This document shows positions 34,468-44,298 of a DNA stretch of 64,000 bases, one piece after another (the stretch's first letter is position 1; each line of letters opens with the position of its first letter). A model generated the notes under the pieces. The model searched no databases. It worked only from the letters and a program-made list of their open reading frames with translations, and was not told the origin of the DNA. The DNA lies in assembly GCA_038237515.1 (NCBI GenBank), contig JBBRYP010000011.1:15854-79853 (forward strand). Reading direction: 5' to 3'. A program made the position numbers and the translations under genes. This stretch comes from JBBQDZ01 sp038237515 (GTDB taxonomy: Bacteria > Actinomycetota > Thermoleophilia > Gaiellales > Gaiellaceae).

Positions 34468-35488
34468 GCCCCTCCACCCAGTCGGAGAGGATCGGCCAGG
34501 CGTCGTGCGGGCCGGGGCCCGCCTCTGGATGGAACTGGGCCGAACGCGCTCGCAGCTCCGGCAGCTCGAGCGCCTCCACCGTCCCGTCGTAGAGCGAGAT
34601 CGCCGCCGCCTCGTCGCCCTCGGTGGGCGCGACCGCAAAGCCGTGATTCTGGCTCGTGACGAGCACGCGGCCGCTGCGGCGGTCGAGCACCGGGTGGTTC
34701 GCGCCCCGGTGGCCGAAGGGCAGCTTGAACGTCTCGAGGCCGGTCGCGAGAGCGAGCAGCTGGTGGCCAAGGCAGACGCCCAGGACGGGCGTGCGCCCCA
34801 GCAGCTCGGCGAGCGTCGCGACCTCCTCGCGCAGCGGCTCGGGATCGCCAGGCCCGTTCGAGAGGACGACCCCGTCGTAGCCCGCGAGCTCGTCGGCGTC
34901 GACGTCGTGCGGGTAGACCGTCACGGCCGCACCGGCCGCGGCGAGCCGTCGCAGGATCGAGCGCTTGCAGCCGTAGTCGACGACAGCGACTCGCGACGCG
35001 CCGGCATCGGTGAAGGAGTACGGGGACGGCGTCGAAACCTGGGCCACGAGCGAGCGGCCGGTCATCCCTGGCTGGGCGCGGACGACTCGCAGCGTCTCCT
35101 CGACCGAGGCCTCGCCGGCGACGAGGGCGGCGCGCATCGCGCCGCGGTCGCGGAGGTGGAGGACGAGGGAGCGGGTGTCGACACCGGTGAGCGCCGGCAC
35201 GCCGTGGCCGGCGAGCCAGTCCGTCCAGGCCGGCCCACGGGCCTCGCGCATCACGACCGCGCTCGCGTGCGGGCGCCGGGACTCCGAGCGGCCAAGCGCG
35301 ACGCCGTAGTTGCCGACCATCGGGGCCGTGAAGCAGACGATCTGCTCCTCGTAGCTCGGGTCGGTGACGAGCTCCTGATAGCCCGTCATCGCGGTCGCAA
35401 ACACGGCCTCGCCGAGGGCGGAGCCCTGCGCGCCCACGGACTCGCCGTGGAAGGTCGTGCCGTCCTCGAGCACGAGGAAGCCGGTCAT
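34451..35488 (-). CDS. carA: Carbamoyl-phosphate synthase small (glutaminase) subunit
   Basis: Supplies ammonia from glutamine to CarB. N-terminal domain MTGFLVLEDGTTFHGESVG. Class I amidotransferase domain with nucleophile Cys in VLGVCLGHQLLALA and the His/Glu dyad in QFHPEAGPGPHD. 345 aa. The ATG at 35488 overlaps the pyrC TGA. Confidence 0.96.
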   Translation of the reverse strand: MTGFLVLEDGTTFHGESVGAQGSALGEAVFATAMTGYQELVTDPSYEEQIVCFTAPMVGNYGVALGRSESRRPHASAVVMREARGPAWTDWLAGHGVPALTGVDTRSLVLHLRDRGAMRAALVAGEASVEETLRVVRAQPGMTGRSLVAQVSTPSPYSFTDAGASRVAVVDYGCKRSILRRLAAAGAAVTVYPHDVDADELAGYDGVVLSNGPGDPEPLREEVATLAELLGRTPVLGVCLGHQLLALATGLETFKLPFGHRGANHPVLDRRSGRVLVTSQNHGFAVAPTEGDEAAAISLYDGTVEALELPELRARSAQFHPEAGPGPHDAWPILSDWVEGLAQAA

Positions 35489-36786
35489 GCCGCGTAGGCT
35501 AGGGATCCGTTCGCGACTGTGGCGCGCACGCGCCCCTGGAGCGTCTGCCCGAGGAGCCACGAGTTCGCCGAGCGCGACCGGAAACCCCGCTCCTCGACCC
35601 GCCATCGCTCGCGGAGATCCAGGAGGACGAGGTTGGCCGAGGCCCCGACGGCGATGCGCGGCGGCTCGAGCCCATAGGCCAGCGAGGGGCCGGTCGACAT
35701 CCGCTCGAGCAGCGTCCCGAGGCGCAGCAGGCCCGGCAGCACGAGCCGCGTGTGCAGCGCTGCGAACGCCGTCTCGACGCCGGTGACGCCGAAGGGAGCC
35801 GCCTCGAAGGGCACCTCCTTCTCGTGTCGCGCGTGCGGAGCGTGGTCGGTCGCGATCGAGCCGATCGACCCGTCTCGCAGCGCGGCCAAGAGCGCCTCAC
35901 GGTCTTCGGCGCTTCTGAGCGGGGGATTCATCTTGAAGTTCGGATCGAGCGAGCGGACCGCCTCGTCGGTGAGGCAGAGGTGGTGCGGCGTCACCTCCGC
36001 GCTCGCGCCAAGGTCGGCCGCTTGGGCGCGGAGGAGCGCCTCCACGGATTCTCGCGCGGACAGGTGAAGTAGGTGTATGGGCCGCTCCTCGTAGGCCGCG
36101 AGCGCCAGGTCGCGCTCGACCATCAGGCTCTCCGCGACGGACGGGTAGCCGGAGAAGCCGAGCTCGGCCGAGATCTCACCCTCGTGCACCTGCCCGTTCC
36201 CCGACAGCGAGAGCTCCTCGCAGTGCAGCGCGAGCGGGCGATCGCAGACCGAGCTGTACTGGAGGGCCCGTCGCATCAGCGAGGCGCGGGCGACGGGTCG
36301 GCCGTCGTCGGAGAATCCCGCGGCGCCCGCCTCCGCGAGCTCCGCCATCTCGGTCAACTCCGCTCCGTTCTGGCCCTTCGAAATGGCCGCGAGGAAGCCG
36401 ACGGGGACCTCTGCCTCGGCACGGGCGCTCTCCACCAGCGCGCGCAGGACGGCCGCCGAGTCGACGACGGGGTCGGTGTTCGGCATCGCGAGGATGGCGC
36501 AGAACCCGCCCGCGGCGGCCGCGGCCGTGCCGGACGCGATCGACTCCTCGTCCTCGCGCCCGGGCGCCCGCAGGTGGACGTGCGGGTCGACGAAGGCCGG
36601 TGCGAGCACGAGGCCGGTGCCGTCGAGCACGCGGTGGCCGTTCGCCTCGACCGAAGGACCGAGCTGCGAGATCACCCCCCCGTCGATGCGCAGGTCGAGC
36701 CTCCCGTCGAGCGCGTGCGCCGGGTCGATTACGCGCGCGCCTCGGACGACCAGGTCCTCGCGCGGGCGGCTGCGTGCGTGCAGCAT
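35485..36786 (-). CDS. pyrC: Dihydroorotase
   Basis: Zn amidohydrolase that cyclises carbamoyl aspartate. Metal motif DPHVHLRAPGRE, ALHCEE, LLHLSARESVE and catalytic ATDHAPHARHEKE. 433 aa, type I dihydroorotase as found in Gram-positive pyr operons. The start codon shares one base with the pyrB stop (TGATG). Confidence 0.96.
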   Translation of the reverse strand: MLHARSRPREDLVVRGARVIDPAHALDGRLDLRIDGGVISQLGPSVEANGHRVLDGTGLVLAPAFVDPHVHLRAPGREDEESIASGTAAAAAGGFCAILAMPNTDPVVDSAAVLRALVESARAEAEVPVGFLAAISKGQNGAELTEMAELAEAGAAGFSDDGRPVARASLMRRALQYSSVCDRPLALHCEELSLSGNGQVHEGEISAELGFSGYPSVAESLMVERDLALAAYEERPIHLLHLSARESVEALLRAQAADLGASAEVTPHHLCLTDEAVRSLDPNFKMNPPLRSAEDREALLAALRDGSIGSIATDHAPHARHEKEVPFEAAPFGVTGVETAFAALHTRLVLPGLLRLGTLLERMSTGPSLAYGLEPPRIAVGASANLVLLDLRERWRVEERGFRSRSANSWLLGQTLQGRVRATVANGSLAYAA

Positions 36787-37784
36787 CAGGCCACCTCGAC
36801 GGCGGCGCGCGCCGACTGGATTCCCACCGGGCCGACGGTCAGGAGGTCGTAGAGCACCGCCATCCGCACGACGAGCCCCGCGCGTACCTGAATCTCGATC
36901 AGCGCGTCGGCCGCGTCGGCCACGCGCGGGTCGATCTCGACGCCGCGGTTCATCGGGCCGGGGTGCATCACCTTCTGCCCCGGCCGCAGCCGCTCCGGCG
37001 TCACCCCCCAGCGGGCGGCGTACTCGCGCAGGCTCGGCACGTAGTTCGCTCCCTCCTGCATCCGCTCGCGCTGCATCCGCAGGACGTAGACGACGTCCGC
37101 GGCTCCGATCGCGCCGATGTCGCTCGTCGTCTCGCAGCCCATCGCCCCGATCCCGCGCGGGAGGAGCGGCGGCGGCCCGACGAGGGTCACGTGCGCGCCC
37201 ATCAGGCGCAGGGCCTGGATGTTGGAGCGCGCGACCCGGGAGTGGAGGACATCGCCGACGATCGCGACGTGCAGGCCCTCGATCCGCCCGAGCTCCTCCT
37301 CGATCGTGTACAGGTCGAGGAGCGCCTGCGTCGGGTGCTGGTGCTTGCCGTCGCCCGCGTTCACGACGTGCGCGTCGGTGAAGCGTGCAACCAGCTGCGG
37401 CGCCCCGATCTGCGGGTGGCGGATGACGATCACGTCCGGGTCGTACGCGCCGAGCGTGAGTGCCGTGTCCTTCAGGGACTCCCCCTTGTCGACCGCGGAG
37501 CCGGCCGCCTTGATCGACATGGTGTCCGCCGAGAGCCGTTTCGCGGCGAGCTCGAAGCTCGAGGACGTGCGAGTCGAGGACTCGTAGAAGAGGTTGACGA
37601 TCGTCCGTCCGCGCAGGGTCGGCAGCTTCTTCAGCTCCCGCTCGAGCGAGCGGGAGAAGCTGCGCGCCGTCGCGAGCAGGCGCTCGACGTCGTCACGCTC
37701 GAGATCGGCGATCGAGATCAGGTGCCGGCTCGGCGCCGGCGGCTTCGGCGGGAGGGCCTCCCGCATGACGCGGAGCTCAGGCAT
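36786..37784 (-). CDS. pyrB: Aspartate carbamoyltransferase catalytic subunit
   Basis: Condenses carbamoyl phosphate with aspartate. Carbamoyl-P loop FYESSTRTSSSFELA, HPTQALLDLYTIEEE and VMHPGPMNRGVE. 332 aa, without a PyrI regulatory partner in the window. The ATG at 37784 overlaps the pyrR stop by 8 bases. Confidence 0.96.
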   Translation of the reverse strand: MPELRVMREALPPKPPAPSRHLISIADLERDDVERLLATARSFSRSLERELKKLPTLRGRTIVNLFYESSTRTSSSFELAAKRLSADTMSIKAAGSAVDKGESLKDTALTLGAYDPDVIVIRHPQIGAPQLVARFTDAHVVNAGDGKHQHPTQALLDLYTIEEELGRIEGLHVAIVGDVLHSRVARSNIQALRLMGAHVTLVGPPPLLPRGIGAMGCETTSDIGAIGAADVVYVLRMQRERMQEGANYVPSLREYAARWGVTPERLRPGQKVMHPGPMNRGVEIDPRVADAADALIEIQVRAGLVVRMAVLYDLLTVGPVGIQSARAAVEVA

Positions 37785-38340
37785 CGGCAGTCTCCTCGGG
37801 GCTGGACGGGACGAGCAGGACGCGGTCGACCTCATCGACCTCGACGAGCTGGACGTGGATGCGCTCGTCGCGGGCGGTCGGCAGGTTCTTGCCGACGTAG
37901 TCGGGGCGGATCGGAAGCTCCCGGTGGCCGCGGTCGACGAGCACGGCGAGCTCGACGCGAGCGGGCCGGCCGTAGTCGAAGAGCGCGTCGATCGCGGCTC
38001 GGATCGTCCGGCCCGTGTAGAGGACGTCGTCGACGAGGATGCAGGTGCGGCCCTCGAGCGCGAAGTCGAGCTTCGTCTCCCGGACGAGCGGCTGCGGGTG
38101 CAGGGGCGCCTCCCGGCCGCGCACCTGGACGTCGTCACGATAGAAGGTGATGTCGACGCTCCCGAGCGGCAGCTCGACGCCCGCGCGTTCCTCGACGAGG
38201 CGCCGCAGGCGCTGCGCCAGCGGGACGCCGCGCGTGTGGATGCCGACGAGGGCGACGCGGTCGAGGTCCGCGTGGCGCTCGATGATCTCGTGCGCGACCC
38301 GCGAGAGCGTCCGCTCGAGCGCCTGCGCGTCGAGGAGCAC
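37777..38340 (-). CDS. pyrR: Pyr operon regulator / uracil phosphoribosyltransferase PyrR
   Basis: UMP-responsive mRNA-binding regulator with residual UPRTase activity. PRPP motif CILVDDVLYTGRTIRAAI, GIHTRGVPLAQRLRRLVEE, and a C-terminus with RPDYVGKNLPT. The start is unclear. The GTG at 38340 gives MLLDAQALERTLSRVAHEI, matching the family start. A CTG at 38370 overlaps the leader-ORF stop, and a GTG at 38430 lies inside the PyrR RNA loop and is unlikely. The first gene of the operon probably depends on leader translation. Confidence 0.92.
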   Translation of the reverse strand: MLLDAQALERTLSRVAHEIIERHADLDRVALVGIHTRGVPLAQRLRRLVEERAGVELPLGSVDITFYRDDVQVRGREAPLHPQPLVRETKLDFALEGRTCILVDDVLYTGRTIRAAIDALFDYGRPARVELAVLVDRGHRELPIRPDYVGKNLPTARDERIHVQLVEVDEVDRVLLVPSSPEETADA

Positions 38341-38366
38341 CCGCTCCGACGAGACGCCGAGACCGC

Positions 38367-38408
38367 TCAGGGCGCGCGCAGAGTCGAGGGTGGGGGTGCG
38401 GGGGTCAT
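38367..38408 (-). CDS. 13-codon proline-rich leader peptide ahead of pyrR
   Basis: The only ATG with a good Shine-Dalgarno here (AAAGGAG, 6-base gap). It encodes MTPAPPPSTLRAP, and its TGA overlaps a CTG in the pyrR frame. The PPP run could slow ribosomes. The PyrR-binding loop covers its Shine-Dalgarno. Coding status is inferred. Confidence 0.45.
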   Translation of the reverse strand: MTPAPPPSTLRAP

Positions 38409-38413
38409 CCGTG

Positions 38414-38435
38414 CTCCTTTCCGGCCTCACTGGAC
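38414..38435 (-). promoter_or_regulatory. PyrR-binding RNA loop overlapping a ribosome-binding site
   Basis: The sense strand reads GTCCAGTGAGGCCGGAAAGG then AG. It matches the known PyrR-binding consensus (TCCNGNGAGGY...AAGG) at nearly every fixed position, and it contains the AAAGGAG used by the leader ORF. There is no terminator downstream, so UMP-PyrR would block translation, as described for mycobacteria, rather than cause attenuation. Confidence 0.75.
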
Positions 38436-38624
38436 CGGCTTAAAGGGTCGGGGCCGGAGGATACGGCAGCGGGCGGATGGCGGCCCGGAACCCGACGGAG
38501 ACGAGCAAGCTGACGCGCCCGTGACGCTGGCAGCGTCGCCGCCCCCGGGCCAAGGACACGACCGCCCCGCGGCTTTTTCGGAGCCCTAGCCGACTAACAG
38601 CACTCCCTGGCGTCTCATCGGTTG

Positions 38625-39413
38625 ATGCGTGCCTTCTTCGGCGCCGCTGCTGTCGCTGTCGCCGGTGTCGGCTGGCTCTCAGCCGGCTGCGGAAACGAGG
38701 CCACGGGTCGAGCCGCGGAGCCCAAGCACTCCTCCTCGATTCGCGTTGTCGGGCCGATCGGCCGCGGCGCCGACCAGTACTGGCTGTTCCGGCCGGGCGG
38801 GCCGCCGAAGGCGGTCGTCGTCTGGATGCACGGCCTCGCGACGAGTGAGCTGACGCCCGTGAACCACCGGCCCTGGCTCCTGCACCTCGCACGCCAAGGC
38901 GACGCCGTCGTCTACCCGCGCTACGAGGTCTCGCCCGGCGCCTTCGGCGCGATCCGCCACGCCGCCGCAGCCGTCGGCGCGGCGAAGCGCCGGCTCGGCA
39001 ATCCCCGCGTCCCGACCGTCGTGATCGGCTACTCGCGCGGCGGGCGGCTCGCGGCCGAGTACGCGGCCGTCGCGCCCGCCTTTGGCACCGCTCCTGCCGC
39101 GGTGCTGAGCATCTTTCCCGGCCAGGCGAACCCGCGCGCGGAGGAGCGCATCGACCTGCGCTCGCTCGACCGCAAGACGAGGATTGTGATCCTTGTCGGC
39201 GACCACGACAATCGCGAGGGAGCGCGCGAGCTCCTTCGCCGCCTCCAGGCCGCCGCCTTTCCAGCCTCACGGGTGCGGGCGATCCTCGTGCGTTCGAGCG
39301 CCGGCTTCGTCGCCGACCACCTCTCGGTGTTCAGAACCTCCGCGCCGGCGCGGCGGGCCTTCTGGGCTCGCGCCGACGGCCTCGTGAAGGAGGCGGCGGG
39401 GCTAGCTTCTTGA
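38625..39413 (+). CDS. Lipoprotein alpha/beta-hydrolase
   Basis: Signal peptide with lipobox (VGWLSAGC, Cys about residue 22), so anchored outside the membrane. The alpha/beta-hydrolase core shows VVWMHGLA (oxyanion region), nucleophile elbow VIGYSRGGRLA, acid-region VGDHDNREGAREL and a late His (VADHLSVF). 262 aa from the ATG at 38625, one codon after a TTG. Esterase or lipase-like; substrate unknown. It is divergent from the pyr operon. Confidence 0.8.
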   Translation: MRAFFGAAAVAVAGVGWLSAGCGNEATGRAAEPKHSSSIRVVGPIGRGADQYWLFRPGGPPKAVVVWMHGLATSELTPVNHRPWLLHLARQGDAVVYPRYEVSPGAFGAIRHAAAAVGAAKRRLGNPRVPTVVIGYSRGGRLAAEYAAVAPAFGTAPAAVLSIFPGQANPRAEERIDLRSLDRKTRIVILVGDHDNREGARELLRRLQAAAFPASRVRAILVRSSAGFVADHLSVFRTSAPARRAFWARADGLVKEAAGLAS

Positions 39414-39452
39414 GCAGCAGGGCGGGTGCTGTTAGCGTGGCCGGAGATCAGC

Positions 39453-41743
39453 ATGGAGTTTCGGATCCTGGGCCCGCTCGAGGTCCTGTCGGACGGACGA
39501 GCGCTCGATCTCGGCGGGTAGAAGCAGCGCACGCTTCTGGCTCTGCTCCTGGTGGAGGCGAACCGGGTCGTCTCCAGCGACAGGTTGATCGACGCGCTGT
39601 GGGACGACGAGCCGACGGCGACGGCGCACAAGGCTCTGCAGGTGTACGTCTCGCAGCTCAGAAAGGTGCTCGGCAGGGAGCGCGTGCAGACGAAGATGCC
39701 CGGCTATCTGCTGCGGGTCGAACCCGATGAGCTCGATCTCGCGCGCTTCGAGCGCCTGCAAGAAGAGGGGAAGCTGCAAGAGGCGCTGTCGCTCTGGCGG
39801 GACACCCCGCTCGCCGAGTTCGCCGACCAGCGCTTCGCCCAGGCGGAGATCGCTCGGCTCGAGGAGCTGCGCGTTGTCTGTCTGGAAGGGCGGGTCGAGC
39901 GCGATCTCGCCCTGGGGCGCCATGCGGAGCTCGTCGGCGAGCTGGAGGCTCTGGTCCGCGAGCATCCGCTGCGGGAGCGACTCCGGTCGCAGCTGATGCT
40001 CGCGCTACCGGTCGACGCGTCAGGCGGAGGCACTCGATGCCTACCAGGCCGCCCGTCGCGAGCTCGTCGACGAGCTGGGCATCGAGCCCGGACGGCAGCT
40101 GCGCGAGCTCCACCAGGCAATCCTTCGGCAGGCTCCGGAGCTCGACCTCGCCCCCGCGGTCGAGCCGCCGGCGCAGCCCTCAGGAACCGCATTCCTCGGC
40201 CGCGAGGCGGAGCTCGCTGCGCTGCGGGCCGTCTCCGTAGAGCTTTTCGAGCGCGTCGACCGCCAGCCTGTGGAGCCGACCCGCACCACTCGATCGCCGG
40301 AAGCGACTTCGACAAGGGGCTCCGCTACGCCCGGCGTGCGGGAGATCGGGCGCTCGAGCTCCTCGGGTACGAGGAGGCTGCGCGCCTGTACGGAATCAAC
40401 CGGAAGCGCGCCCCTTCGAGCTCGACCGAGGACGGCTCCGGGAGCCCGGGCAGGAGGTCGCGCAGCTCAGGCAGGATCTGCGCTAGCTCGGCCGCGCCCG
40501 CGCCGAGCTCCGCGCGCAGGGCCTCGCGGGCGGGGGACGACGATCGACTCGTACCGCTACTCGAGGAGGGACTCGCGGCACTTCCCGCGGACGATGTCGA
40601 GCTACGGGCCAGGCTCCTCGCGCGCCTCGCGGGCGCGCTTCGCGACGAGCACTCGCGCGATCGCCGCGACGCGCTGAGCAGGGAGGCCGTCGAGCTTGCG
40701 CGCCGCGCGGGGAACCCGGCGACGCTCGCGTACGCGCTCGACGGCCGTGTCGCCGCCATCGTCGCGCCCGACACGGTCCAGGAATGCCTCACCCTCGCCG
40801 GCGGCTTCGCGACGTGGCCGAGCGGAGTGGAGAAAAGGAGCGGCTCGTGGCAGCGCACGTGTGGCGGGTCATGGTGCAGCTCAAGATTGGAGACGTTCAC
40901 GCGGCAGAGGTCGATCTCGCCGCAGCGAGCTGCATCGCCGACGAGCTGAGACAGCCTGACCGGCTCTGGGAGGTCATCGGCGTGAGGGCGATGCTGGCTT
41001 TGGCTGCCGGCAGGTTCAGCGAGGCCGAGAAGCTCGTGCCCGAGGCGCTGGCGCTCGGCGAGCAGGCGCAGCCGCACGGCGCCATCCCGATCTACTGGGT
41101 CCAGCGATACACCCTCTGTGGTTTCCGGGGAAGCATCGAGGAGGTCGAGCCGGAGATCCGCGGCTTGGTCGCGAACTATCCGGCTCGGCCCGTCTTCCGC
41201 TGCGTCCTCGCTCACCTCGACGCGCAGCTCGGTCGGATGGCAGAGGCGCAGCGAGCGCTCGACGACCTTGCCGTAGAGGACTTCTCGGCTCTACCCTTCG
41301 ACCAGGAGTGGCTCTACGGGACGAGCCTGCTGGCCGAGACGTGTGCGCTCCTGCACGACACCGTGTCGGCGACAGCTCTCTACCGGTTGCTCCTTCCGTG
41401 GGCATCGTTCAACGCGGTCGATCACACCGAGGGAATCAGAGGCTCCATCGCGCGCTATCTGGGCCTTCTCGCGACGGTGACGACGCGCTTCGAGGACGCG
41501 GAGCTGCATTTCGAAGATGCCATCGCCGCGAACGCCCGGATGGGCGCCCGCCCGTGGCTCGCGCACACCCAGGCGGACTATGCGCGGATGCTGCTGGAGC
41601 GCGGCGATGCGGACGGCGGCAAGAGGGCTCAGACGCTCCTCCAGGAGGCTCTCACGACCTACCGCGAGCTCGGCATGGACAGCCACGCGGCGAAGGCCTC
41701 GGCCCTCGCCGCGGAAGTCTCCATCACGAATCGCGTCAGCTGA
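39453..41743 (+). pseudogene. Decayed SARP/AfsR-type transcriptional regulator (BTAD + TPR)
   Basis: ATG 39453 begins MEFRILGPLEVLSDGRALDL, a SARP winged-helix start. An in-frame TAG at 39519 replaces the residue before KQRTLLALLLVEANR. DNA-binding and BTAD segments follow (VYVSQLRKVLGRERVQT, LRERLRSQLML). A frame change near 40007 leads to ALDAYQAARRELVDELGIEPG in another frame. The sequence then jumps from GREAELAALR to TPR-like repeats, so most of the AAA/NB-ARC domain is missing. The last 319 codons (to 41743) are an intact TPR block. With at least one stop, several frame changes and a deletion it is not a working gene, unless the C-terminal part is expressed alone. Confidence 0.85.
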
Positions 41744-41769
41744 ATTAGCGCGCGCAGCGCGCTCGTCAA

Positions 41770-41800
41770 GGTGATTGATCGGCTCTCTTGATCAATCACC
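41770..41800. terminator. Bidirectional hairpin between the SARP remnant and the aminopeptidase
   Basis: A perfect 11-bp stem (GGTGATTGATC/GATCAATCACC, 9-nt loop) lies exactly between convergent stops. It is AT-richer than its surroundings and is preceded by a GCGCGC-GCA-GCGCGC hairpin. Confidence 0.6.
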
Positions 41801-43014
41801 TAGATCTGCCAGGAGCCGCCGCGCAGAACCGGCACCCGCTCGCCCTCGCGCGTCAGGCCCGTGACGTCGACGTCGTCGCTTCCGATCATGAAGTCGATGT
41901 GGATGGCGCTGCGGTTCCGCCGCTTCGCGTCGCCTTCGTCCAGCCCGAAGTCGAAGCCGTTGCCGACGGCGATGTGACTGGCCGCATTCTCGTCCAGGAG
42001 CGTGTCGTAGAAGACGGTGCCGAGCTGGCCGATCCGGCCCTCCCGATCGACGAGCGCGACCTCTCCGAGCCGTGCCGCGCCGTCGTCCGCAGCGCAGCGC
42101 TCGCGCATCACCTCGGCGGCCGACTCGGCCTCGATCTCGACCGCTCGGCCTCCCTCGAAGCGCATCCGAAGCCCGCGGACGATCGTCCCTCCAGAGAGTA
42201 CAAGCGGCTTCGTCGAGCTCACGACCCCGTCGGCGCGCCGCGGGTCGGGTGAGGTGAAGACCTCCTCGGTCGGAAGGTTCGCGATGTGCGCGAGGCCGTC
42301 CACGCGGGTGAACTCGGCCGTCGTCCATGTGCCGCTCGGGAAGAGCCCGATCGTCAGGTCGGTGCCCGGCCCCTCGAAGTGCAGCGTGTCGAAGCGCCGC
42401 TCCGTCAGCCTCGCGGCGACCTCGCCCAGCGTTGAGAGGCGCCCGCGCCACGCCTCGAGCGGGTCGTCCTCGTCGAGGCGGCAAACCCGGACGATCTCGC
42501 TCCAGAGCCGCTCGAAGGCCTCGGCGGGCTCGAGGTCGGGATAGGCGAGCGCCGCCCACTCCGGCGTCGGCGCCGGACCGATCGTCCAGTTCGTCGAGCG
42601 CTCGTCGATCAGCGTCAGCACCTCCTCCAGCCACGGCAGCCGGTCCCGCCCCGCCCGCACCGGGTCGAGCCCGTCGAGCGCGTCGGGGTGGACCGGGCCG
42701 CTCAACGACACGCGGGCGCCACGCTCCCGGCCGAGCTCGAGCAGCCGCTCGCCGTACCAGGAGGGGACGAACTCGAGCGTCTCGTCCGGCGCGTGCTCGA
42801 CGCGGGCGCGCTTCACGAACGGGTCGTAGTAGACGACGTCGACGAAGCGCGCGCCCGCCCGGTAGGCGCTCACCGTGACGGCACGGGTCAGATCCTCCTT
42901 GCCGAGCTCCGACGAGACGGACACGATCTGGCCCGGCTGGACGTTCGCTCCGACATGGACGATCAGCTCCGCAAGCCGCTCGAGGCGACGGCTGCCGCCG
43001 TTCTCTGCTCCCAC
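41800..43014 (-). CDS. M29 family metallo-aminopeptidase
   Basis: Aminopeptidase T/AmpS family. The N-terminal domain shows NVQPGQIVSVSSELGKEDL, SAYRAGARFVDVVYYD. The catalytic domain contains FPSGTWTTAEFTRVDG, NLPTEEVFTSPDP, the late EN-AASHIAVGNGF and SAIHIDFMIGSDDVDVTGL with family metal ligands. The GTG at 43014 (MGAENGGSRRLERLAEL) gives 404 aa. Two bases separate it from the P-domain gene stop, so the two are cotranscribed. Confidence 0.9.
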   Translation of the reverse strand: MGAENGGSRRLERLAELIVHVGANVQPGQIVSVSSELGKEDLTRAVTVSAYRAGARFVDVVYYDPFVKRARVEHAPDETLEFVPSWYGERLLELGRERGARVSLSGPVHPDALDGLDPVRAGRDRLPWLEEVLTLIDERSTNWTIGPAPTPEWAALAYPDLEPAEAFERLWSEIVRVCRLDEDDPLEAWRGRLSTLGEVAARLTERRFDTLHFEGPGTDLTIGLFPSGTWTTAEFTRVDGLAHIANLPTEEVFTSPDPRRADGVVSSTKPLVLSGGTIVRGLRMRFEGGRAVEIEAESAAEVMRERCAADDGAARLGEVALVDREGRIGQLGTVFYDTLLDENAASHIAVGNGFDFGLDEGDAKRRNRSAIHIDFMIGSDDVDVTGLTREGERVPVLRGGSWQI

Positions 43015-43016
43015 CG

Positions 43017-44298
43017 TCAGGGAGCGTAACCGTTTGCCGCCGAGAACTCGCGCAGTGCCTTCAGGTATGCCTTCCCGCGCGGCCAGAGGCTGTCCCCGCG
43101 GCTCACGTCGCCGCGCCTGTAGGCGAGGTCGAGCGCTCGCCAGGCTTCCTCGGGGCGCCCGAGCAGGAACTGGTCTGCGACGAAGGCGGCGAGGATCCCC
43201 CGCAGGTCGGCGTCTCGCTCGGCGCGCGCCTTCAGGTAGGCACGCCACTCGAATGCGGCGTCGGCGGCGATCACCTTCGGGAACGAGCGCGTCACGTCGA
43301 CGAGCTCGCCGCCCTCGAACTGGCAGATGCGCGGGGGTTCGGCGCTGAAGACGTAGGCCGCGAACGCGTAGGCGAACCTGTCGTCGGCGCTGACGAGCTC
43401 GGGGCGGCCGTCGCGATCGAGGTCGGCGAGGCTGTAGCCCGGGTTGCCCCAGAACCCCACGGTGCGCAAGTAGCGCCGCTCGCCGGCGAGATACCGGAAG
43501 ATCAGCGTGTACGCGCAGCAGTGCGCGCCACCGGTGTAGAGGTCGAACGGACCTCGGGCTCACCATCAGCATCGAGGTCCCGGATCCGGATCGGAGATCC
43601 CTCGCCCGTCAGGAGCACCCCGCTGCTCGGGCAGTCGCGGCAGTTGACGCGCGCGAGCGGCGTGTCGAGGGCGAGCCGCCCTGATCGGCGGATGCGCAGG
43701 CGCACACGATTGAGCGCGTAGGCTCGTTCGCGGTAGGCGATCTCCGCTTCGACGCCCCCTTTCGTGCCTTCCGGGTCTCCACCACGTTCCGGTTGACTTC
43801 GAGCTTCACGCAGCGGAGAACGCCGGTGTTGCCGACTGCGTCGTCCGAGACGCGGAGGCGCCACCTGCCGTACGCGCCCGCGCTGTTCAGCGCCGAGAGC
43901 TTCTGCTCGGGCTCGTACGAGAAGTTCGCGAAGGGAGCGGTGCCCTTCGCGATCGGGTCGCCGTAGTCCGAGTCGAAGACGGTCAGCGGTCCACCGCAGC
44001 CGCGTCCCCTGCCGTAGTCGGCGCCGCTCCCGCCGCGCTTGCGGCTGAGCAGGATCGTCCGGCCCCCCGGGCTGATCAGCGAGAGCGTCAGCTCGCTGTC
44101 CGCCGGGTGCTCGATCCGGAGGGAGACGACTACCTTCGAGACCGGGCCGCTGTCCCGAACGAGGATGGACTGGTCGAGGAAGCCGTCGTCCGGGATCGCC
44201 CGGTGCAGCGCGCCGGTCGAGTAGGTCCTCGTCGCCGCGCGCGCCAGCGAGGGCGAGAATGCGACCAGCACGAGCAGCCCGAGCGCAAGGCGCCTCAC
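43017..44298 (-). pseudogene. Secreted P-domain/VCBS-like protein with two frameshifts
   Basis: Signal peptide MRRLALGLLVLVAFSPSLAR. Then a proprotein-convertase-type P/jelly-roll domain (SKVVVSLRIEHPADSELTLS, FSYEPEQKLSALNSAGAYG). The frame breaks at a C5 run (43755-43759) and again near 43547. Reading across gives VEAEIAYRERAYALNR, DLDADGEPEV, then (D)LYTGGAHCCAYTLIF, NPGYSLADLDRDGRPEL and a helical tail. The length of 1282 bases fits two single-base losses. Its origin as one extracellular protein is clear; whether it is broken in the cell is not. Confidence 0.7.

Noticed and set aside
31378..34659. Long plus-strand ORF antisense to carB
   Set aside because: Codon-shadow effect of GC-rich coding; composition is Arg/Glu/His-rich and carB is unambiguous.
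38428..38430. GTG as pyrR start
   Set aside because: It lies inside the conserved PyrR-binding loop and adds an unmatched N-terminus.
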